A stretch of 64,000 nt of DNA, taken from assembly GCA_015066625.1 (NCBI GenBank), contig SVOC01000009.1:1-64000 (forward strand). The letters are read 5' to 3'. The first letter of the stretch is position 1, and every line of letters begins with the position of its first letter. The translations under genes were made by a program, and so were the position numbers. Positions 25,013-34,337 of this stretch are shown here, one piece after another. The notes below the pieces were generated by a model. That model was not told where the DNA came from, searched no databases, and saw nothing but the letters and a program-made list of their open reading frames with translations. This DNA comes from Oscillospiraceae bacterium. Its GTDB lineage: Bacteria; Bacillota; Clostridia; Oscillospirales; Acutalibacteraceae.

Positions 25013-27184
25013 TTAATTGTTCTCCTGCTTTTTGGGTTCTTTCATTGTAAGTGAAATTCTCTTTTTGGCGGTTTCAACCGAAATTACCCATACGGTTACA
25101 ACCTGACCTACTTTAAGCACCTCGGAAGGATGCTTTATAAACTTATTGGTAATCTGTGATATGTGAACAAGACCGTCCTGATGAACGCCGATATCAACAA
25201 ATGCACCGAAATCTGTAACGTTTCTGACAGTTCCTTTAAGCTCCATGCCCGGTCTCAGGTCATCAATATCCATAACATCTGTTCTGAGCATGGGAGGAGG
25301 AAGTTCATCTCTGGGGTCTCTTGCAGGCTGGATAAGCTCCTTCACAATATCTTTGAGAGTGGGAACACCGATACCAAGCTTTTCGGCAACCTTACCTTCT
25401 CCGAGAGTATCAACCTTATCCCTTATTTCTGCTATTTTATCTGTTCCGATATCATCAACGGAATAGGAGAAAAGCTTAAGCAATGACTTTGCGGCTGCAT
25501 AGCTTTCGGGGTGGACGCCCGTATTATCAAGTGCGTTTTTGCTTTCGGGAACTCTGAGGAAACCTGCACACTGTTCAAATGCTTTTGCACCCAGCTTGGG
25601 AACCTTCTTAAGCTGAGAACGCTCGCTGAATTCGCCGTTTTCATCTCTGTAATCAACAATATTTTTTGCAACAGTTGAATTTATGCCCGATACTCTTGAA
25701 AGCAGGGGAACGGATGCAGTGTTAAGGTCAACACCTACGGAGTTAACCGCATCTTCAATAACACCGTCAAGTGCTGCATCAAGCTCTTTGGGAGGCATGT
25801 CGTGCTGATACTGACCTACGCCGATTGCTTTGGGATCAATTTTAACAAGTTCTGCAAGAGGGTCCTGAAGTCGTCTTGCAATAGATACGGCACTTCTGAG
25901 TGATACATCAAACTGAGGGAATTCTGCGGCGGCAAGCTTTGATGCGGAGTAAACAGATGCACCTGCCTCACTTACAACCATATATGAAACCTGAGCTTTG
26001 ATTTCACGAAGAACCTCTGCTGCAAATATTTCGGTTTCCTTTGAAGCTGTTCCGTTGCCGATTGAAATGCAGTTTACGCCGTGCTTTGCAATAAGCTTTT
26101 TGATAAGCTCCTTCGCCTGGTTTCTTTGTGCTTCGGAATGTGTAACATAGATAACACCTGTATCAAGAACCTTACCTGTGGGAGCAACAACCGCTACCTT
26201 GCAACCTGTTCTGTAACCTGGGTCAAGACCGATAACAACCTTGCCTTTTACAGGAGGTGCAAGAAGAAGTTCTTTTGTATTAAGGGCAAAAACTTTAATT
26301 GCGCTTGCGGCTGCATTTTCCGTAAGCATGTTTCTTATTTCACGCTCAATAGAGGGGTAAATAAGACGGTTATATGCATCTTCGCCTGCCTCACGGACTG
26401 CTTCCGTGGTAGGTGAGCCCTGAGGATTGAGAGTGACACTTGTAATGACATTAGCAGCTTTGACAGTGTCAATGGTTACGCTGACTTTGAGGAATTTTTC
26501 CTTTTCACCTCTGTCAATTGCCAGAATTCTGTGACCTGCAATCTTACTGACAGGCTCGGAATAATCATAATACATTGAATATACGCTGTCTGCATTTTTA
26601 TCCGTTGCAGTTGTTGAAACCGTACCGATAACGGTAAAAAGATTACGGAGTCTTCTGCGGATATCGGCATCGTCTGAAATGTTTTCGGCGATTATATCAA
26701 GTGCACCTTTAAGTGCGTCTTCTGCAGTTTCCACACCTTTTTCTGCGTCGATGTAGCTTTCGGCAAGTTCAATGGGGGAGAGTGAACCGGCATTTTGTTC
26801 ATAAATTGCATTTGCAAGGGGTTCAAGACCTTTTTCTCTTGCAACGGAAGCTCTTGTCTTTCTCTTGGGTCTGAAGGGTCTGTATATATCTTCAATTTCA
26901 GCCAGAGTAGCAGCTTTGTCAAGTGCTGCTGAAATTTCATCCGTAAGCTTTTCCTGTGCTTCTATGGATGCGCGGACTTCTTCGCGGCGCTTTTCAAGAT
27001 TTCGCAGATATTCAAGTCTTTCGGAAAGCTCTCTGATAACCTGGTCATCAAGAGTGCCGTGTGCTTCTTTTCTGTATCGTGCAATAAAAGGAATTGTATT
27101 ACCCTCGTCAATAAGTTTTACGGTATTTTCAACCTGCCAGGTCTGCAAGCCGAACTGTGATGTGAGTTGCTGAATAATATCCAT
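25013..27184 (-). CDS. tex: Tex-family S1 RNA-binding protein
   Basis: 723 residues, normal for Tex. The order is an N-terminal helical region, the YqgF/RNase H-like domain (VIGLDPGYRTGCKVAVV, about 325-341), a helix-hairpin-helix segment (NTASVPLLSRVSGINSTVAKNI, given here only as the region about 500-520) and the C-terminal S1 domain (MELKGTVRNVTDFGAFVDIG, about 648-667). Tex binds nucleic acid and influences transcription. The gene lies 10 nt downstream of dnaC and 1 nt upstream of the MATE gene. Confidence 0.93.
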   Translation of the reverse strand: MDIIQQLTSQFGLQTWQVENTVKLIDEGNTIPFIARYRKEAHGTLDDQVIRELSERLEYLRNLEKRREEVRASIEAQEKLTDEISAALDKAATLAEIEDIYRPFRPKRKTRASVAREKGLEPLANAIYEQNAGSLSPIELAESYIDAEKGVETAEDALKGALDIIAENISDDADIRRRLRNLFTVIGTVSTTATDKNADSVYSMYYDYSEPVSKIAGHRILAIDRGEKEKFLKVSVTIDTVKAANVITSVTLNPQGSPTTEAVREAGEDAYNRLIYPSIEREIRNMLTENAAASAIKVFALNTKELLLAPPVKGKVVIGLDPGYRTGCKVAVVAPTGKVLDTGVIYVTHSEAQRNQAKELIKKLIAKHGVNCISIGNGTASKETEIFAAEVLREIKAQVSYMVVSEAGASVYSASKLAAAEFPQFDVSLRSAVSIARRLQDPLAELVKIDPKAIGVGQYQHDMPPKELDAALDGVIEDAVNSVGVDLNTASVPLLSRVSGINSTVAKNIVDYRDENGEFSERSQLKKVPKLGAKAFEQCAGFLRVPESKNALDNTGVHPESYAAAKSLLKLFSYSVDDIGTDKIAEIRDKVDTLGEGKVAEKLGIGVPTLKDIVKELIQPARDPRDELPPPMLRTDVMDIDDLRPGMELKGTVRNVTDFGAFVDIGVHQDGLVHISQITNKFIKHPSEVLKVGQVVTVWVISVETAKKRISLTMKEPKKQENN

Positions 27185-27194
27185 TGGTTTCTCC

Positions 27195-28175
27195 TTAGAA
27201 ATTGTTTTTTATCTGTCTTATGTCTTTGCCTATAAACAGCAGTGAAACATAGTTGCCGATTATTCTTGAAGTTACACGCTGTGTGTATTTTTCTTCAAGC
27301 TCTTTTTCGGTAAGGTTTGTGCTGATTATAACAGGCTTTGAACGGTTGATTCTTGTGTTGACAATGTTGTATATTGCGGCAACCGTAAACTGTGTTGAAA
27401 ACTCGGAACCGAGGTCGTCGATTATAAGCAAATCACAGTCCAAAATTTCTTTTTCACGTTCACCTGTGTTTGAATAGCTGAATTTCTCTCTTTCAAGAGA
27501 AGAAAGAATGTTGTGTGCGGTGTCATAAATGACTCTGTAACCTTTTTCGGCAACAACATTTGCGATGGCAAGTGAAAGATGTGTCTTGCCCAGACCTGTT
27601 GCGCCGTGCATATAAAGACTTTCGGACTCGGTATCAAAATCCTCTGCATAACACTTGCAGTATTCCAGCACGCTGTTCATTCTTTTACGGGGTGAAATAC
27701 CCAATGCGCCGTCAACGGGTTCGGGATAATAGTTGACATCAAAATTATCAAAACTGCATTTCTCACTAGGTGATACTGATGCCAGTTCTTTTTTTGCAAG
27801 CTCTTTCAAAAGTTCTTTGCGGCATTCGCACACATATCCGCCGATAAACCCTGTATCACTGCAAACAGAGCAGGTGTAAGGAACATTAAGATAGTTTTCG
27901 GGATATCCGTTTTCTTTAAGCAGATTTTTTATTGTTTCCTGAAACGAAAGATTAAGCTGTGAAAGCTGTTCTATATATTCCTTTGCATCGCTTCCCATAC
28001 CGATGGCCTTTACAACATCAAGACCCGTTTGTGAAAGCTTTGATTCATATTCGGATATAACAGGTATTTTTTCGGTAACCTCAAGATGTCTTGCAAGCTG
28101 AATACGCTGTGCTTTGTTGCGTCTGCTTTCAAGAATCTGAGTTGCTTTTGAAAGGGTTGATTTACTGTAACTCAT
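27195..28175 (-). CDS. dnaC: DnaC/DnaI-type helicase loader ATPase
   Basis: 326 residues. It loads the replicative helicase. Residues about 100-122 carry two Cys pairs (CSVC, CECRKE) typical of the zinc-binding N-terminal part of DnaI-like loaders. The AAA+ core has Walker A GATGLGKTHLS (about 195-205), Walker B LLIIDDLGSE, and sensor 1 ISTNLTEKELEE. The start overlaps the dnaD stop by 4 nt (ATGA), so the two are translationally coupled; this primosome pair is common in clostridia. Confidence 0.9.
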   Translation of the reverse strand: MSYSKSTLSKATQILESRRNKAQRIQLARHLEVTEKIPVISEYESKLSQTGLDVVKAIGMGSDAKEYIEQLSQLNLSFQETIKNLLKENGYPENYLNVPYTCSVCSDTGFIGGYVCECRKELLKELAKKELASVSPSEKCSFDNFDVNYYPEPVDGALGISPRKRMNSVLEYCKCYAEDFDTESESLYMHGATGLGKTHLSLAIANVVAEKGYRVIYDTAHNILSSLEREKFSYSNTGEREKEILDCDLLIIDDLGSEFSTQFTVAAIYNIVNTRINRSKPVIISTNLTEKELEEKYTQRVTSRIIGNYVSLLFIGKDIRQIKNNF

Positions 28176-29194
28176 TTCTTTTTCTTCCTTTCATATTTCA
28201 ATTCCGAATGAAGTGATTGCTCCTTGAACTTTTCAAGGTCATAGGAGGCATTATCACCGCCTGCTGTTTTTGCGGGCTTGTTTTTAGCTTTTTGGAATTC
28301 AATTTCACCGTTTCGGATATCTTCGGGTGTTCTGTATCCTTTTTGATACCAGTTTGCAAGAACTTTATTCATATAATTCAGATTGAATTTTCCCGTGTTT
28401 TCAACCATCGCTTCATATGCCAATATAATTATGTCAGCTTTATATTTAAACTCTTCGCTCCAGCGGCGGACAATATCCATTTGTTTCGGAGTAGGTCTTG
28501 TGTTTGTGATACCCACTGACTTTGAAAATTCAGTCCACAGAGTCTGAGTATTTCTCAGTGCTTCAATTTGTTCGGCAGCTTTATCGATTGTATCAATCTC
28601 GCGAAGACCCCAGTCTTTGCCTACCGTGTGAATATAGCTGTAATTTGTTTTCCCAACCGAAACACAGTAGTCAATCATCATAAATATTACTTCCGTGGGA
28701 AGACCGTAGTGGTCGTGAATCAGCAAAAGAGTGCACTGACCGTCATAACCGATTGTTTTGCCCAGTTTCATCTGTGCTTCATTGAACAGATGACCGATTT
28801 CGGGTGATTCCTCAAGTCTTGTAAGAATTTCCGCACTTGAAGGCTTTGAGGGTACAGTTTCATCTGTACTCTGAGTGTTAACAACAGGGGAGGGTTCTTT
28901 TGCTTTCGGAACTTTGGGCATTGCTTCTTCATTTTGTGATTCTGAATATGTATTATTATTTCCGCTGAGAATGCCGTTTTCAACCCAATATTGAAGATAA
29001 TCCGTTGCATCATCCTTTGTGATTTTAAGTGCCTTGCACATTTCATTCAAATCGGGCTTGTCCGGCGAATTGCGGAGAATCCACAGCAAAACCTTAAGCT
29101 GATGTCCGTTTGCAAGGCGTATGTGCTTATCGACTATATCGGAAGGAACGGCAAATATTGACCTGAATGCCGCGGGATTTACAGAATAACTCAT
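28172..29194 (-). CDS. dnaD: DnaD-domain primosome protein
   Basis: 340 residues from the ATG at 29194 (ATGGAGAAATATA upstream); the longest frame would begin 29 codons earlier inside the promoter. It has an N-terminal winged-helix-like part and two DnaD-like domains (about 135-205 and 215-290; the second has the YxxxI-type end NYMNKVLANWYQKGYRT). It helps open DNA and assemble the helicase loader at origins and restarting forks. Directly upstream of and overlapping dnaC. Confidence 0.85.
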   Translation of the reverse strand: MSYSVNPAAFRSIFAVPSDIVDKHIRLANGHQLKVLLWILRNSPDKPDLNEMCKALKITKDDATDYLQYWVENGILSGNNNTYSESQNEEAMPKVPKAKEPSPVVNTQSTDETVPSKPSSAEILTRLEESPEIGHLFNEAQMKLGKTIGYDGQCTLLLIHDHYGLPTEVIFMMIDYCVSVGKTNYSYIHTVGKDWGLREIDTIDKAAEQIEALRNTQTLWTEFSKSVGITNTRPTPKQMDIVRRWSEEFKYKADIIILAYEAMVENTGKFNLNYMNKVLANWYQKGYRTPEDIRNGEIEFQKAKNKPAKTAGGDNASYDLEKFKEQSLHSELKYERKKKK

Positions 29195-29230
29195 TATATT
29201 TCTCCATTTTATATTATTAAACATTACATT

Positions 29231-29258
29231 ATTATACACTATCTGCCTTGAAAAACAA
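29231..29258 (-). promoter_or_regulatory. Probable promoter of dnaD-dnaC-tex-MATE
   Basis: On minus, TTGTTT (29258-29253), 16-nt spacer, TATAAT (29236-29231), 37 nt before the dnaD start. Confidence 0.5.
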
Positions 29259-29376
29259 ACATAATTTTTAAAAAAAATCAAGTTCGTGAAAAGTTTTATA
29301 TAATAATGTAATTAATCACAATATGTTGTGGAAATAACACCTGCCGTTAACAATCTGATTGTCAAATGTTACAAAT

Positions 29377-29406
29377 GAAAAAGAGACTGCCTGAAAGCAG
29401 TCTCTT
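29377..29406 (-). terminator. Terminator of rpmB
   Basis: AAGAGACTGC (29381-29390) pairs with GCAGTCTCTT (29397-29406). On minus it is followed by a T-run. It ends 17 nt downstream of the rpmB stop. Confidence 0.8.
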
Positions 29407-29422
29407 AATCATCCTGTTTTAA

Positions 29423-29611
29423 TCAAACGGCTCTTGTAACCTTACCTGAGCGAAGGCAACGTGTGCAAGCGTATACTCTCTTGGGAGTACCGTTAACAAC
29501 GGCCTTAACTCTCTTAACGTTGGGCTTCCATGTTCTGTTTGAACGTCTGTGTGAGTGAGAAACCTTGATGCCGAATGCAACGTCCTTACCGCAGTATTCG
29601 CATTTTGCCAT
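29423..29611 (-). CDS. rpmB: 50S ribosomal protein L28
   Basis: 62 residues from the ATG at 29611 (MAKCEYCGKDVAFG), with AGGAGG upstream; the longer frame adds only MCH. Two CxxC pairs (CEYC and CTRC) mark it as the zinc-binding form. The basic core SHSHRRSNRTWKPN is typical. It is monocistronic with its own promoter and terminator, divergent from recA. Confidence 0.95.
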   Translation of the reverse strand: MAKCEYCGKDVAFGIKVSHSHRRSNRTWKPNVKRVKAVVNGTPKRVYACTRCLRSGKVTRAV

Positions 29612-29647
29612 GTGACACAACCTCCTTTTTAGTCATTAACAGATGAT

Positions 29648-29676
29648 ATATTAGCAGACTTTTAAATAAAATGCAA
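29648..29676 (-). promoter_or_regulatory. Promoter of rpmB
   Basis: On minus, TTGCAT (29676-29671), 17-nt spacer, TAATAT (29653-29648), 37 nt before the start. Confidence 0.65.
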
Positions 29677-29733
29677 GCTTTTTTTTATTTTTTTGCAAAC
29701 TTATTAAAAAAATAAATATTTTTGAAAAAAGTA

Positions 29734-29762
29734 TTGCATTTTTTGTAAATATGTTATACAAT
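29734..29762 (+). promoter_or_regulatory. Promoter of recA
   Basis: TTGCAT (29734-29739), 17-nt spacer, TACAAT (29757-29762). The LexA-type box lies 7 nt further on. Confidence 0.6.
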
Positions 29763-29768
29763 ATCGAT

Positions 29769-29782
29769 AGAACATTTGTTTG
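29769..29782. promoter_or_regulatory. LexA (DinR-type) SOS box at recA
   Basis: AGAACATTTGTTTG matches the Gram-positive consensus CGAACATATGTTCG at 11 of 14 positions, including the GAAC/GTT core. It sits at the expected transcription start of recA. Confidence 0.65.
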
Positions 29783-29803
29783 ATTCACTACGGAGGTTTA
29801 GAA

Positions 29804-30913
29804 ATGGCAGATAAAAAGAAGGCACTTGAAACTGCGCTTGCGCAAATTGAAAAGGCTTACGGTAAAGGCACAATAATGCGTCTTGGCGAAAACAGCGGAA
29901 TGAATGTTGAAGCTGTTTCAACAGGCTCAATCACTCTCGATGCCGCAACGGGTATCGGCGGACTTCCCAAGGGCAGAATTATTGAAATATACGGTCCTGA
30001 GTCATCAGGTAAAACAACTCTTGCTCTTTCTGTTGTTGCACAGGCACAGAAAAACGGGGGAGAGGCAGCTTTCATCGATGCTGAGCACGCCCTTGACCCT
30101 GCTTATGCTTCAAATCTCGGTGTAGATGTTGATGCACTTCTTGTATCTCAGCCCGACAACGGTGAGCAGGCACTTGAAATTGCTGAGGCACTTGTTCGCT
30201 CGGGTGCTCTTGATGTAGTTGTAATCGACTCGGTTGCCGCTCTTGTTCCCCGTTCTGAAATTGAAGGTGAAATGGGCGATTCACATGTAGGTGCACACGC
30301 AAGACTTATGTCGCAGGCACTCAGGAAGATTGCAGGTGCCGTTGCAAAATCGAATACAATCATTATCTTTATCAACCAGCTTCGTGAGAAGGTTGGCGTT
30401 GTTTACGGTAATCCGGAGGTCACAACCGGCGGCAGAGCTCTTAAATTCTATGCTACAATGCGTATTGATGTTCGCCGCACAGAGTCTCTTAAAGGCTCAG
30501 GCAGTGAGGTCGTCGGTAACAGAACAAGATGTAAAATTGTCAAGAACAAGGTTGCTCCTCCCTTCAAGGATGCCGAGTTTGATATTATGTACGGCAGAGG
30601 TATCTCCAAGGAAGGCGAAATGGTTGATATCGGCGTGAAATATAATGTAATCCAGAAAAGTGGTGCATGGTTCTCATACGGTGATATGCGTCTCGGTCAG
30701 GGCAGAGATAATGTAAAGGAGCTTTTCCTTTCAAATCCTGAGCTTGCCGAAGAAATCGAAAAGAAAATTATTGCAGCTATGGCAGAGGCAAATGAGGCTT
30801 CCAAGGTTGTGAGAAGACCCAGACCCGTTGCACCTCCTCCGCCCGCTCCGGAACCCACCACAAAAGCAAGCGCAAGAGCAAAGTTAGATATTGTTGTCGA
30901 TGATGACGAATAA
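29804..30913 (+). CDS. recA: Recombinase A
   Basis: 369 residues from the ATG at 29804 (GGAGGTT upstream, [20 protein letters not shown]). It forms ATP-dependent filaments on single-stranded DNA for strand exchange and stimulates LexA cleavage. Walker A is [11 protein letters not shown], Walker B is [12 protein letters not shown], and the L2 loop and the filament interface are intact. The C-terminus is proline-rich ([13 protein letters not shown]) and then acidic, as in many clostridial RecA proteins. The gene has a promoter with a LexA-type box, and recX follows 3 nt later. Confidence 0.98.
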   Translation: MADKKKALETALAQIEKAYGKGTIMRLGENSGMNVEAVSTGSITLDAATGIGGLPKGRIIEIYGPESSGKTTLALSVVAQAQKNGGEAAFIDAEHALDPAYASNLGVDVDALLVSQPDNGEQALEIAEALVRSGALDVVVIDSVAALVPRSEIEGEMGDSHVGAHARLMSQALRKIAGAVAKSNTIIIFINQLREKVGVVYGNPEVTTGGRALKFYATMRIDVRRTESLKGSGSEVVGNRTRCKIVKNKVAPPFKDAEFDIMYGRGISKEGEMVDIGVKYNVIQKSGAWFSYGDMRLGQGRDNVKELFLSNPELAEEIEKKIIAAMAEANEASKVVRRPRPVAPPPPAPEPTTKASARAKLDIVVDDDE

Positions 30914-30916
30914 TTT

Positions 30917-31546
30917 ATGAAAGTAACTGTTGTTAAAGGAAAACAGAATAAAATTCATATTTCCTGCGACGGTGAATATATGTTTACCGTTGATGCTGAA
31001 TATTGGTTCAGCAGTCCGTATCACGGCAGAGAAACTATAGAAGATGATGAGGAGTTGACAGCCTTTTATCAGGCTGTCGGCTCCCGTTGCGCATTTATTG
31101 CAGGGCTTCGACTTCTGTCTTACCGTGACCACAGTTCAAGAGAACTTGTTACAAAGCTTGTTCAAAAGGGTCACAAGCGAGAATATTCTGAAGCAGCAGT
31201 TGAAAAGCTTTCTGAATACGGATATGTAAACGATGAGCGTTATGCTTCGTATCTTGCTTCTTCTTTGCTTGAACGTAAAGGAATGAACTCAAATGCCATC
31301 AGAAGCGAGCTCCTACGCAAAGGAATTTCAAGAGAAATTTCGGATAATGTTGTCGAATCACTTGACATTGACCCCGTTTTTCGTATTATAGACTTATTGA
31401 ACACAAAATATTCCCGTAAAATATCCGACGAAAAGGGGGTTAAAAGAACGGTTGCATCGTTGCAGCGTCTCGGCTACAAATGGTCGGATATCAACACTGC
31501 TTTCCACAGATTGGAAATAGAAACGGAGGATACGGATGATGTATAA
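30917..31546 (+). CDS. recX: Regulatory protein RecX
   Basis: 209 residues, built from tandem three-helix repeats: LLSYRDHSSRELVTKLVQKG, then YVNDERYASYLASSLLERKG, then INTAFHRLEIE near the end. RecX caps RecA filaments and limits recombination. It follows recA after 3 nt in the same operon and overlaps rimO by 11 nt. Confidence 0.92.
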   Translation: MKVTVVKGKQNKIHISCDGEYMFTVDAEYWFSSPYHGRETIEDDEELTAFYQAVGSRCAFIAGLRLLSYRDHSSRELVTKLVQKGHKREYSEAAVEKLSEYGYVNDERYASYLASSLLERKGMNSNAIRSELLRKGISREISDNVVESLDIDPVFRIIDLLNTKYSRKISDEKGVKRTVASLQRLGYKWSDINTAFHRLEIETEDTDDV

Positions 31547-32864
31547 AATCGGTATGATTTCTCTCGGCTGCCCCAAAAATCAGGTTGATGCCGAAAGGAT
31601 GCTTGCTCAGCTTGACGGTAACGGATTTTCAGTAGCAGATTGTTACGAAGGCGTTGATGCGGTTATAATCAACACCTGTGGTTTCATCGATGCAGCAAAG
31701 CAGGAGGCAATTGAAAATATTCTTGAAATGGCTCAGCTCAAGGAGGAAGGCACAGTTAAAAAAATCATTGTTACCGGATGCCTTGCCCAGCGATACAAGG
31801 AAGAAATATTTTCTGAAATTCCCGAGGTTGATGCCGTGTTGGGCATTGGTTCAAACGGTGAAATTGCAGAGCTCGTAAAGAGTGTTATTGAGGGTGAAAA
31901 TGTTTATAAAATGCCCGATAATGAGTTTCTCCCTCTGACGGGTGAAAGACTTCTGACAACACCCGAATATTGGTCATATCTTAAGATTGCTGACGGTTGT
32001 TCAAACAGGTGCACATATTGTGCCATTCCTTCAATCAGAGGCAATTACAGGAGTGTTGAATTTGAAACTCTTGTTGAAGAAGCCAAGCAGCTTGCTGCAG
32101 CAGGCACCAAAGAGCTTGTTCTTATTGCTCAGGATACAACAAATTACGGTGCTGACCTTTACGGCAGAATTCGTCTTCCCGAATTGCTCGATACACTTTG
32201 TGAAATTGACGGTATAGAGTGGATAAGAATGCTTTATTGCTATCCCGACAAGATAACGGATGAGCTTCTTGAAACAATGGCAAGGCAGCCCAAGATTCTT
32301 CACTATATAGATCTCCCTCTTCAGCACGCTGACGATAATATTCTCAAAGCTATGAACAGAAGGGGAGGCAGTGCATATTTAAGGCAGACAATCGGCAGAA
32401 TCCGTGAGGCTATGCCTGATGCGGTTATCCGCACAACCTTTATAGTCGGTTTCCCGGGTGAAGGTGAGGAAGAATTTGAAAATCTTGCCGAATTTGTGAA
32501 TGAAATTGAATTTGACCGCCTGGGATGTTTTGAATTTTCACCTCAGGAGGGTACGCCTGCATTCGATATGGAGGACGATGTTGACGGCGATACAAAGCTT
32601 CGCCGAGGCGAAATCATTATGCAGGACCAGCTTGAAATAGTTACGCTTAAAAATACCGAAAGAATCGGCAAAATATATAAGGTTCTTGTTGAAGACTATG
32701 ACAGATACAGTGACAGTTACAAGGGCAGAACCTATATGGATGCTCCTGAAATCGACGGTACTGTCTCTTTCACAACAAAAAATGATTACGAACCCGGTGA
32801 TTTTGCAGATGTTGTAATCATCGGAATAAATGATTACGATTTAATCGGAAAAGATGTGAATTAA
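31536..32864 (+). CDS. rimO: Ribosomal protein S12 methylthiotransferase
   Basis: 442 residues. It methylthiolates an Asp of ribosomal protein S12. Three parts: the UPF0004 domain with its own cluster Cys (SLGCPKNQVDAE, NTCGFI, VTGCLAQRY), the radical SAM core with CSNRCTYC, and a C-terminal TRAM domain (IGKIYKVLVEDYD). The SLGCPKNQVD start and the lack of a MiaB-type tail separate it from tRNA-modifying MiaB. GGAGG precedes the ATG, which lies inside the end of recX. Confidence 0.95.
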   Translation: MMYKIGMISLGCPKNQVDAERMLAQLDGNGFSVADCYEGVDAVIINTCGFIDAAKQEAIENILEMAQLKEEGTVKKIIVTGCLAQRYKEEIFSEIPEVDAVLGIGSNGEIAELVKSVIEGENVYKMPDNEFLPLTGERLLTTPEYWSYLKIADGCSNRCTYCAIPSIRGNYRSVEFETLVEEAKQLAAAGTKELVLIAQDTTNYGADLYGRIRLPELLDTLCEIDGIEWIRMLYCYPDKITDELLETMARQPKILHYIDLPLQHADDNILKAMNRRGGSAYLRQTIGRIREAMPDAVIRTTFIVGFPGEGEEEFENLAEFVNEIEFDRLGCFEFSPQEGTPAFDMEDDVDGDTKLRRGEIIMQDQLEIVTLKNTERIGKIYKVLVEDYDRYSDSYKGRTYMDAPEIDGTVSFTTKNDYEPGDFADVVIIGINDYDLIGKDVN

Positions 32865-32873
32865 GGAGTTATT

Positions 32874-33434
32874 ATGAATTTACCCAATAAACTTACGGTT
32901 CTGAGAATCGTTCTTACTCCCTTTTACCTTGCTGCAATGCTTATTGAGTTTGAGTATCATTTTCTGGTTGCGGCGGTTATCTTTATTGCGGCATCGGTGA
33001 CGGATTATCTTGACGGAAATATTGCAAGAAAGAATAATCTTGTAACAACCTTCGGTAAGCTTTGCGACCCCGTTGCGGATAAAATGCTTACAACTGCGGC
33101 TCTTCTTGCATTTATGCACTTTGACCTTTGCAATATCTGGATTGTTATGATTGTTCTTACAAGGGAATTCCTTGTAACTTCATTCCGTCTTGTTGCTTCG
33201 GCGCAGGGAATTGTTATCCCTGCAGGTATACTCGGCAAGCTCAAAACCGTCAGTCAGATGGTTTTTTCAATCGTTATTATGCTTCTTATACATTTCGGTC
33301 CGGTTGCAGGTGTTGAGTATAGTACTGTTTCTCTTTTTTCAAACATTCTTATGTCTGTATCTGCGATACTGACCGTTATTTCAGGTGTCAAATATATGGC
33401 AGACGGCAAAAAAGTAATTGACTTTTCAATGTGA
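32874..33434 (+). CDS. pgsA: CDP-diacylglycerol-glycerol-3-phosphate 3-phosphatidyltransferase
   Basis: 186 residues, an integral membrane enzyme making phosphatidylglycerol phosphate. The CDP-alcohol phosphotransferase signature DGNIAR...G...D...D is complete (LDGNIARKNN, then GKLCDPVADK). Four to six hydrophobic helices follow. AAGGAG precedes the ATG, 9 nt after rimO. The promoter of the cys operon overlaps the last codons. Confidence 0.95.
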   Translation: MNLPNKLTVLRIVLTPFYLAAMLIEFEYHFLVAAVIFIAASVTDYLDGNIARKNNLVTTFGKLCDPVADKMLTTAALLAFMHFDLCNIWIVMIVLTREFLVTSFRLVASAQGIVIPAGILGKLKTVSQMVFSIVIMLLIHFGPVAGVEYSTVSLFSNILMSVSAILTVISGVKYMADGKKVIDFSM

Positions 33435-33446
33435 ATAACATATAAT
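33418..33446 (+). promoter_or_regulatory. Promoter of the cysE-cysS T-box operon
   Basis: TTGACT (33418-33423), 17-nt spacer, TATAAT (33441-33446). The -35 box lies inside the end of pgsA. Confidence 0.8.
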
Positions 33447-33452
33447 ACCGAA

Positions 33453-33690
33453 TGACAGATCAAATGCAATCGGCGGGTAGAGTAACCGACTCACTGTATA
33501 ACAGAGAGGAAGCAGGCAGCTGAAAATGCTTCTTATACACATTCGGCGAAGTGCGCCCGACGGCACACAGGGGGAATTTGCAGTATCCCTGTGCGTATGG
33601 CTGCGTTAAAGCTTTTTGAGTTATAAACTGGAGTGGAACCGCGTAATTACGCCTCCGTAGTCTTTCGGGACTGCGGAGCTTTTTATTTTA
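33453..33690 (+). promoter_or_regulatory. Cys T-box leader
   Basis: The leader has the stem I region with AGAGAGGAAGCAGGCAGCTG (about 33503-33522) and, on its 3' side, GCGAAG-TGC-GCCC with a likely Cys codon specifier UGC at 33552-33554. The T-box core GGAGTGGAACCGCG lies at 33630-33643; its TGGA (33634-33637) would pair with the UCCA end of tRNA-Cys. The antiterminator GGAG..GCG/CGC..CTCC competes with the terminator CTCCGTAGTC/GACTGCGGAG (33653-33678) and its T-run. Uncharged tRNA-Cys should switch on cysE and cysS. Confidence 0.88.
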
Positions 33691-33704
33691 TAAGGTGTGA
33701 TTTT

Positions 33705-34337
33705 ATGTTTAAACAGCTCAGGGAAGATATTGCCTGTGTTAAAGACAGAGACCCTGCGGCACGTTCTGCACTTGAAATTTTATTGCTTTATCCGGGCTTG
33801 AAGGCAATAAGAATGCACAGACTTGCCAACAGATTTTACAAGAAAAAGATGTATTTTGCCGCTCGCTGGATTTCTCAGAGAGCATCAAAGAAAACGGGTG
33901 TTGAAATTCATCCTGCAGTTCAGATAGGTAAACGTTTTTTTATAGACCACGGTACGGGCGTTGTTATCGGTGAAACCACGGTTATCGGTGATGATGTTAC
34001 TATTTATCAGGGTGTTACACTTGGCGGTACAGGTAAAGATACGGGCAAAAGACACCCCACAATCGGCAACAATGTTATGATCGGAGCAGGCGCAAAGGTT
34101 CTCGGACCTCTTAATATCGGTGATAATTCCAAAATTGCATCGGGTGCGGTTGTTCTGAATGATATTCCGCCCGATTCAACGGCGGTGGGTGTTCCCGCAA
34201 GGGTTGTGAAGCGTGAAGGTATGAGAGTTGACGATCTTGACCAGGTTCATATTCCCGATCCTGTTGCTCAGGAAATAGCAAGACTTGAAAATGAAATAAT
34301 TGAATTAAAAAAACAAATTCACTCGGAGGATAAATAA
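33705..34337 (+). CDS. cysE: Serine O-acetyltransferase
   Basis: 210 residues from the ATG at 33705 (AAGGTG upstream, after the T-box terminator). It makes O-acetylserine, the precursor of cysteine, from serine and acetyl-CoA. The N-terminal helical part (MFKQLREDIACVKDRDPAAR) is followed by the left-handed hexapeptide beta-helix (IGKRFFIDHGTGVVIGETTV, GVTLGGTGKDTGKRHPTIG). Controlled by a Cys T-box and directly followed by cysS, so cysteine supply and charging respond together to tRNA-Cys. Confidence 0.95.
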   Translation: MFKQLREDIACVKDRDPAARSALEILLLYPGLKAIRMHRLANRFYKKKMYFAARWISQRASKKTGVEIHPAVQIGKRFFIDHGTGVVIGETTVIGDDVTIYQGVTLGGTGKDTGKRHPTIGNNVMIGAGAKVLGPLNIGDNSKIASGAVVLNDIPPDSTAVGVPARVVKREGMRVDDLDQVHIPDPVAQEIARLENEIIELKKQIHSEDK

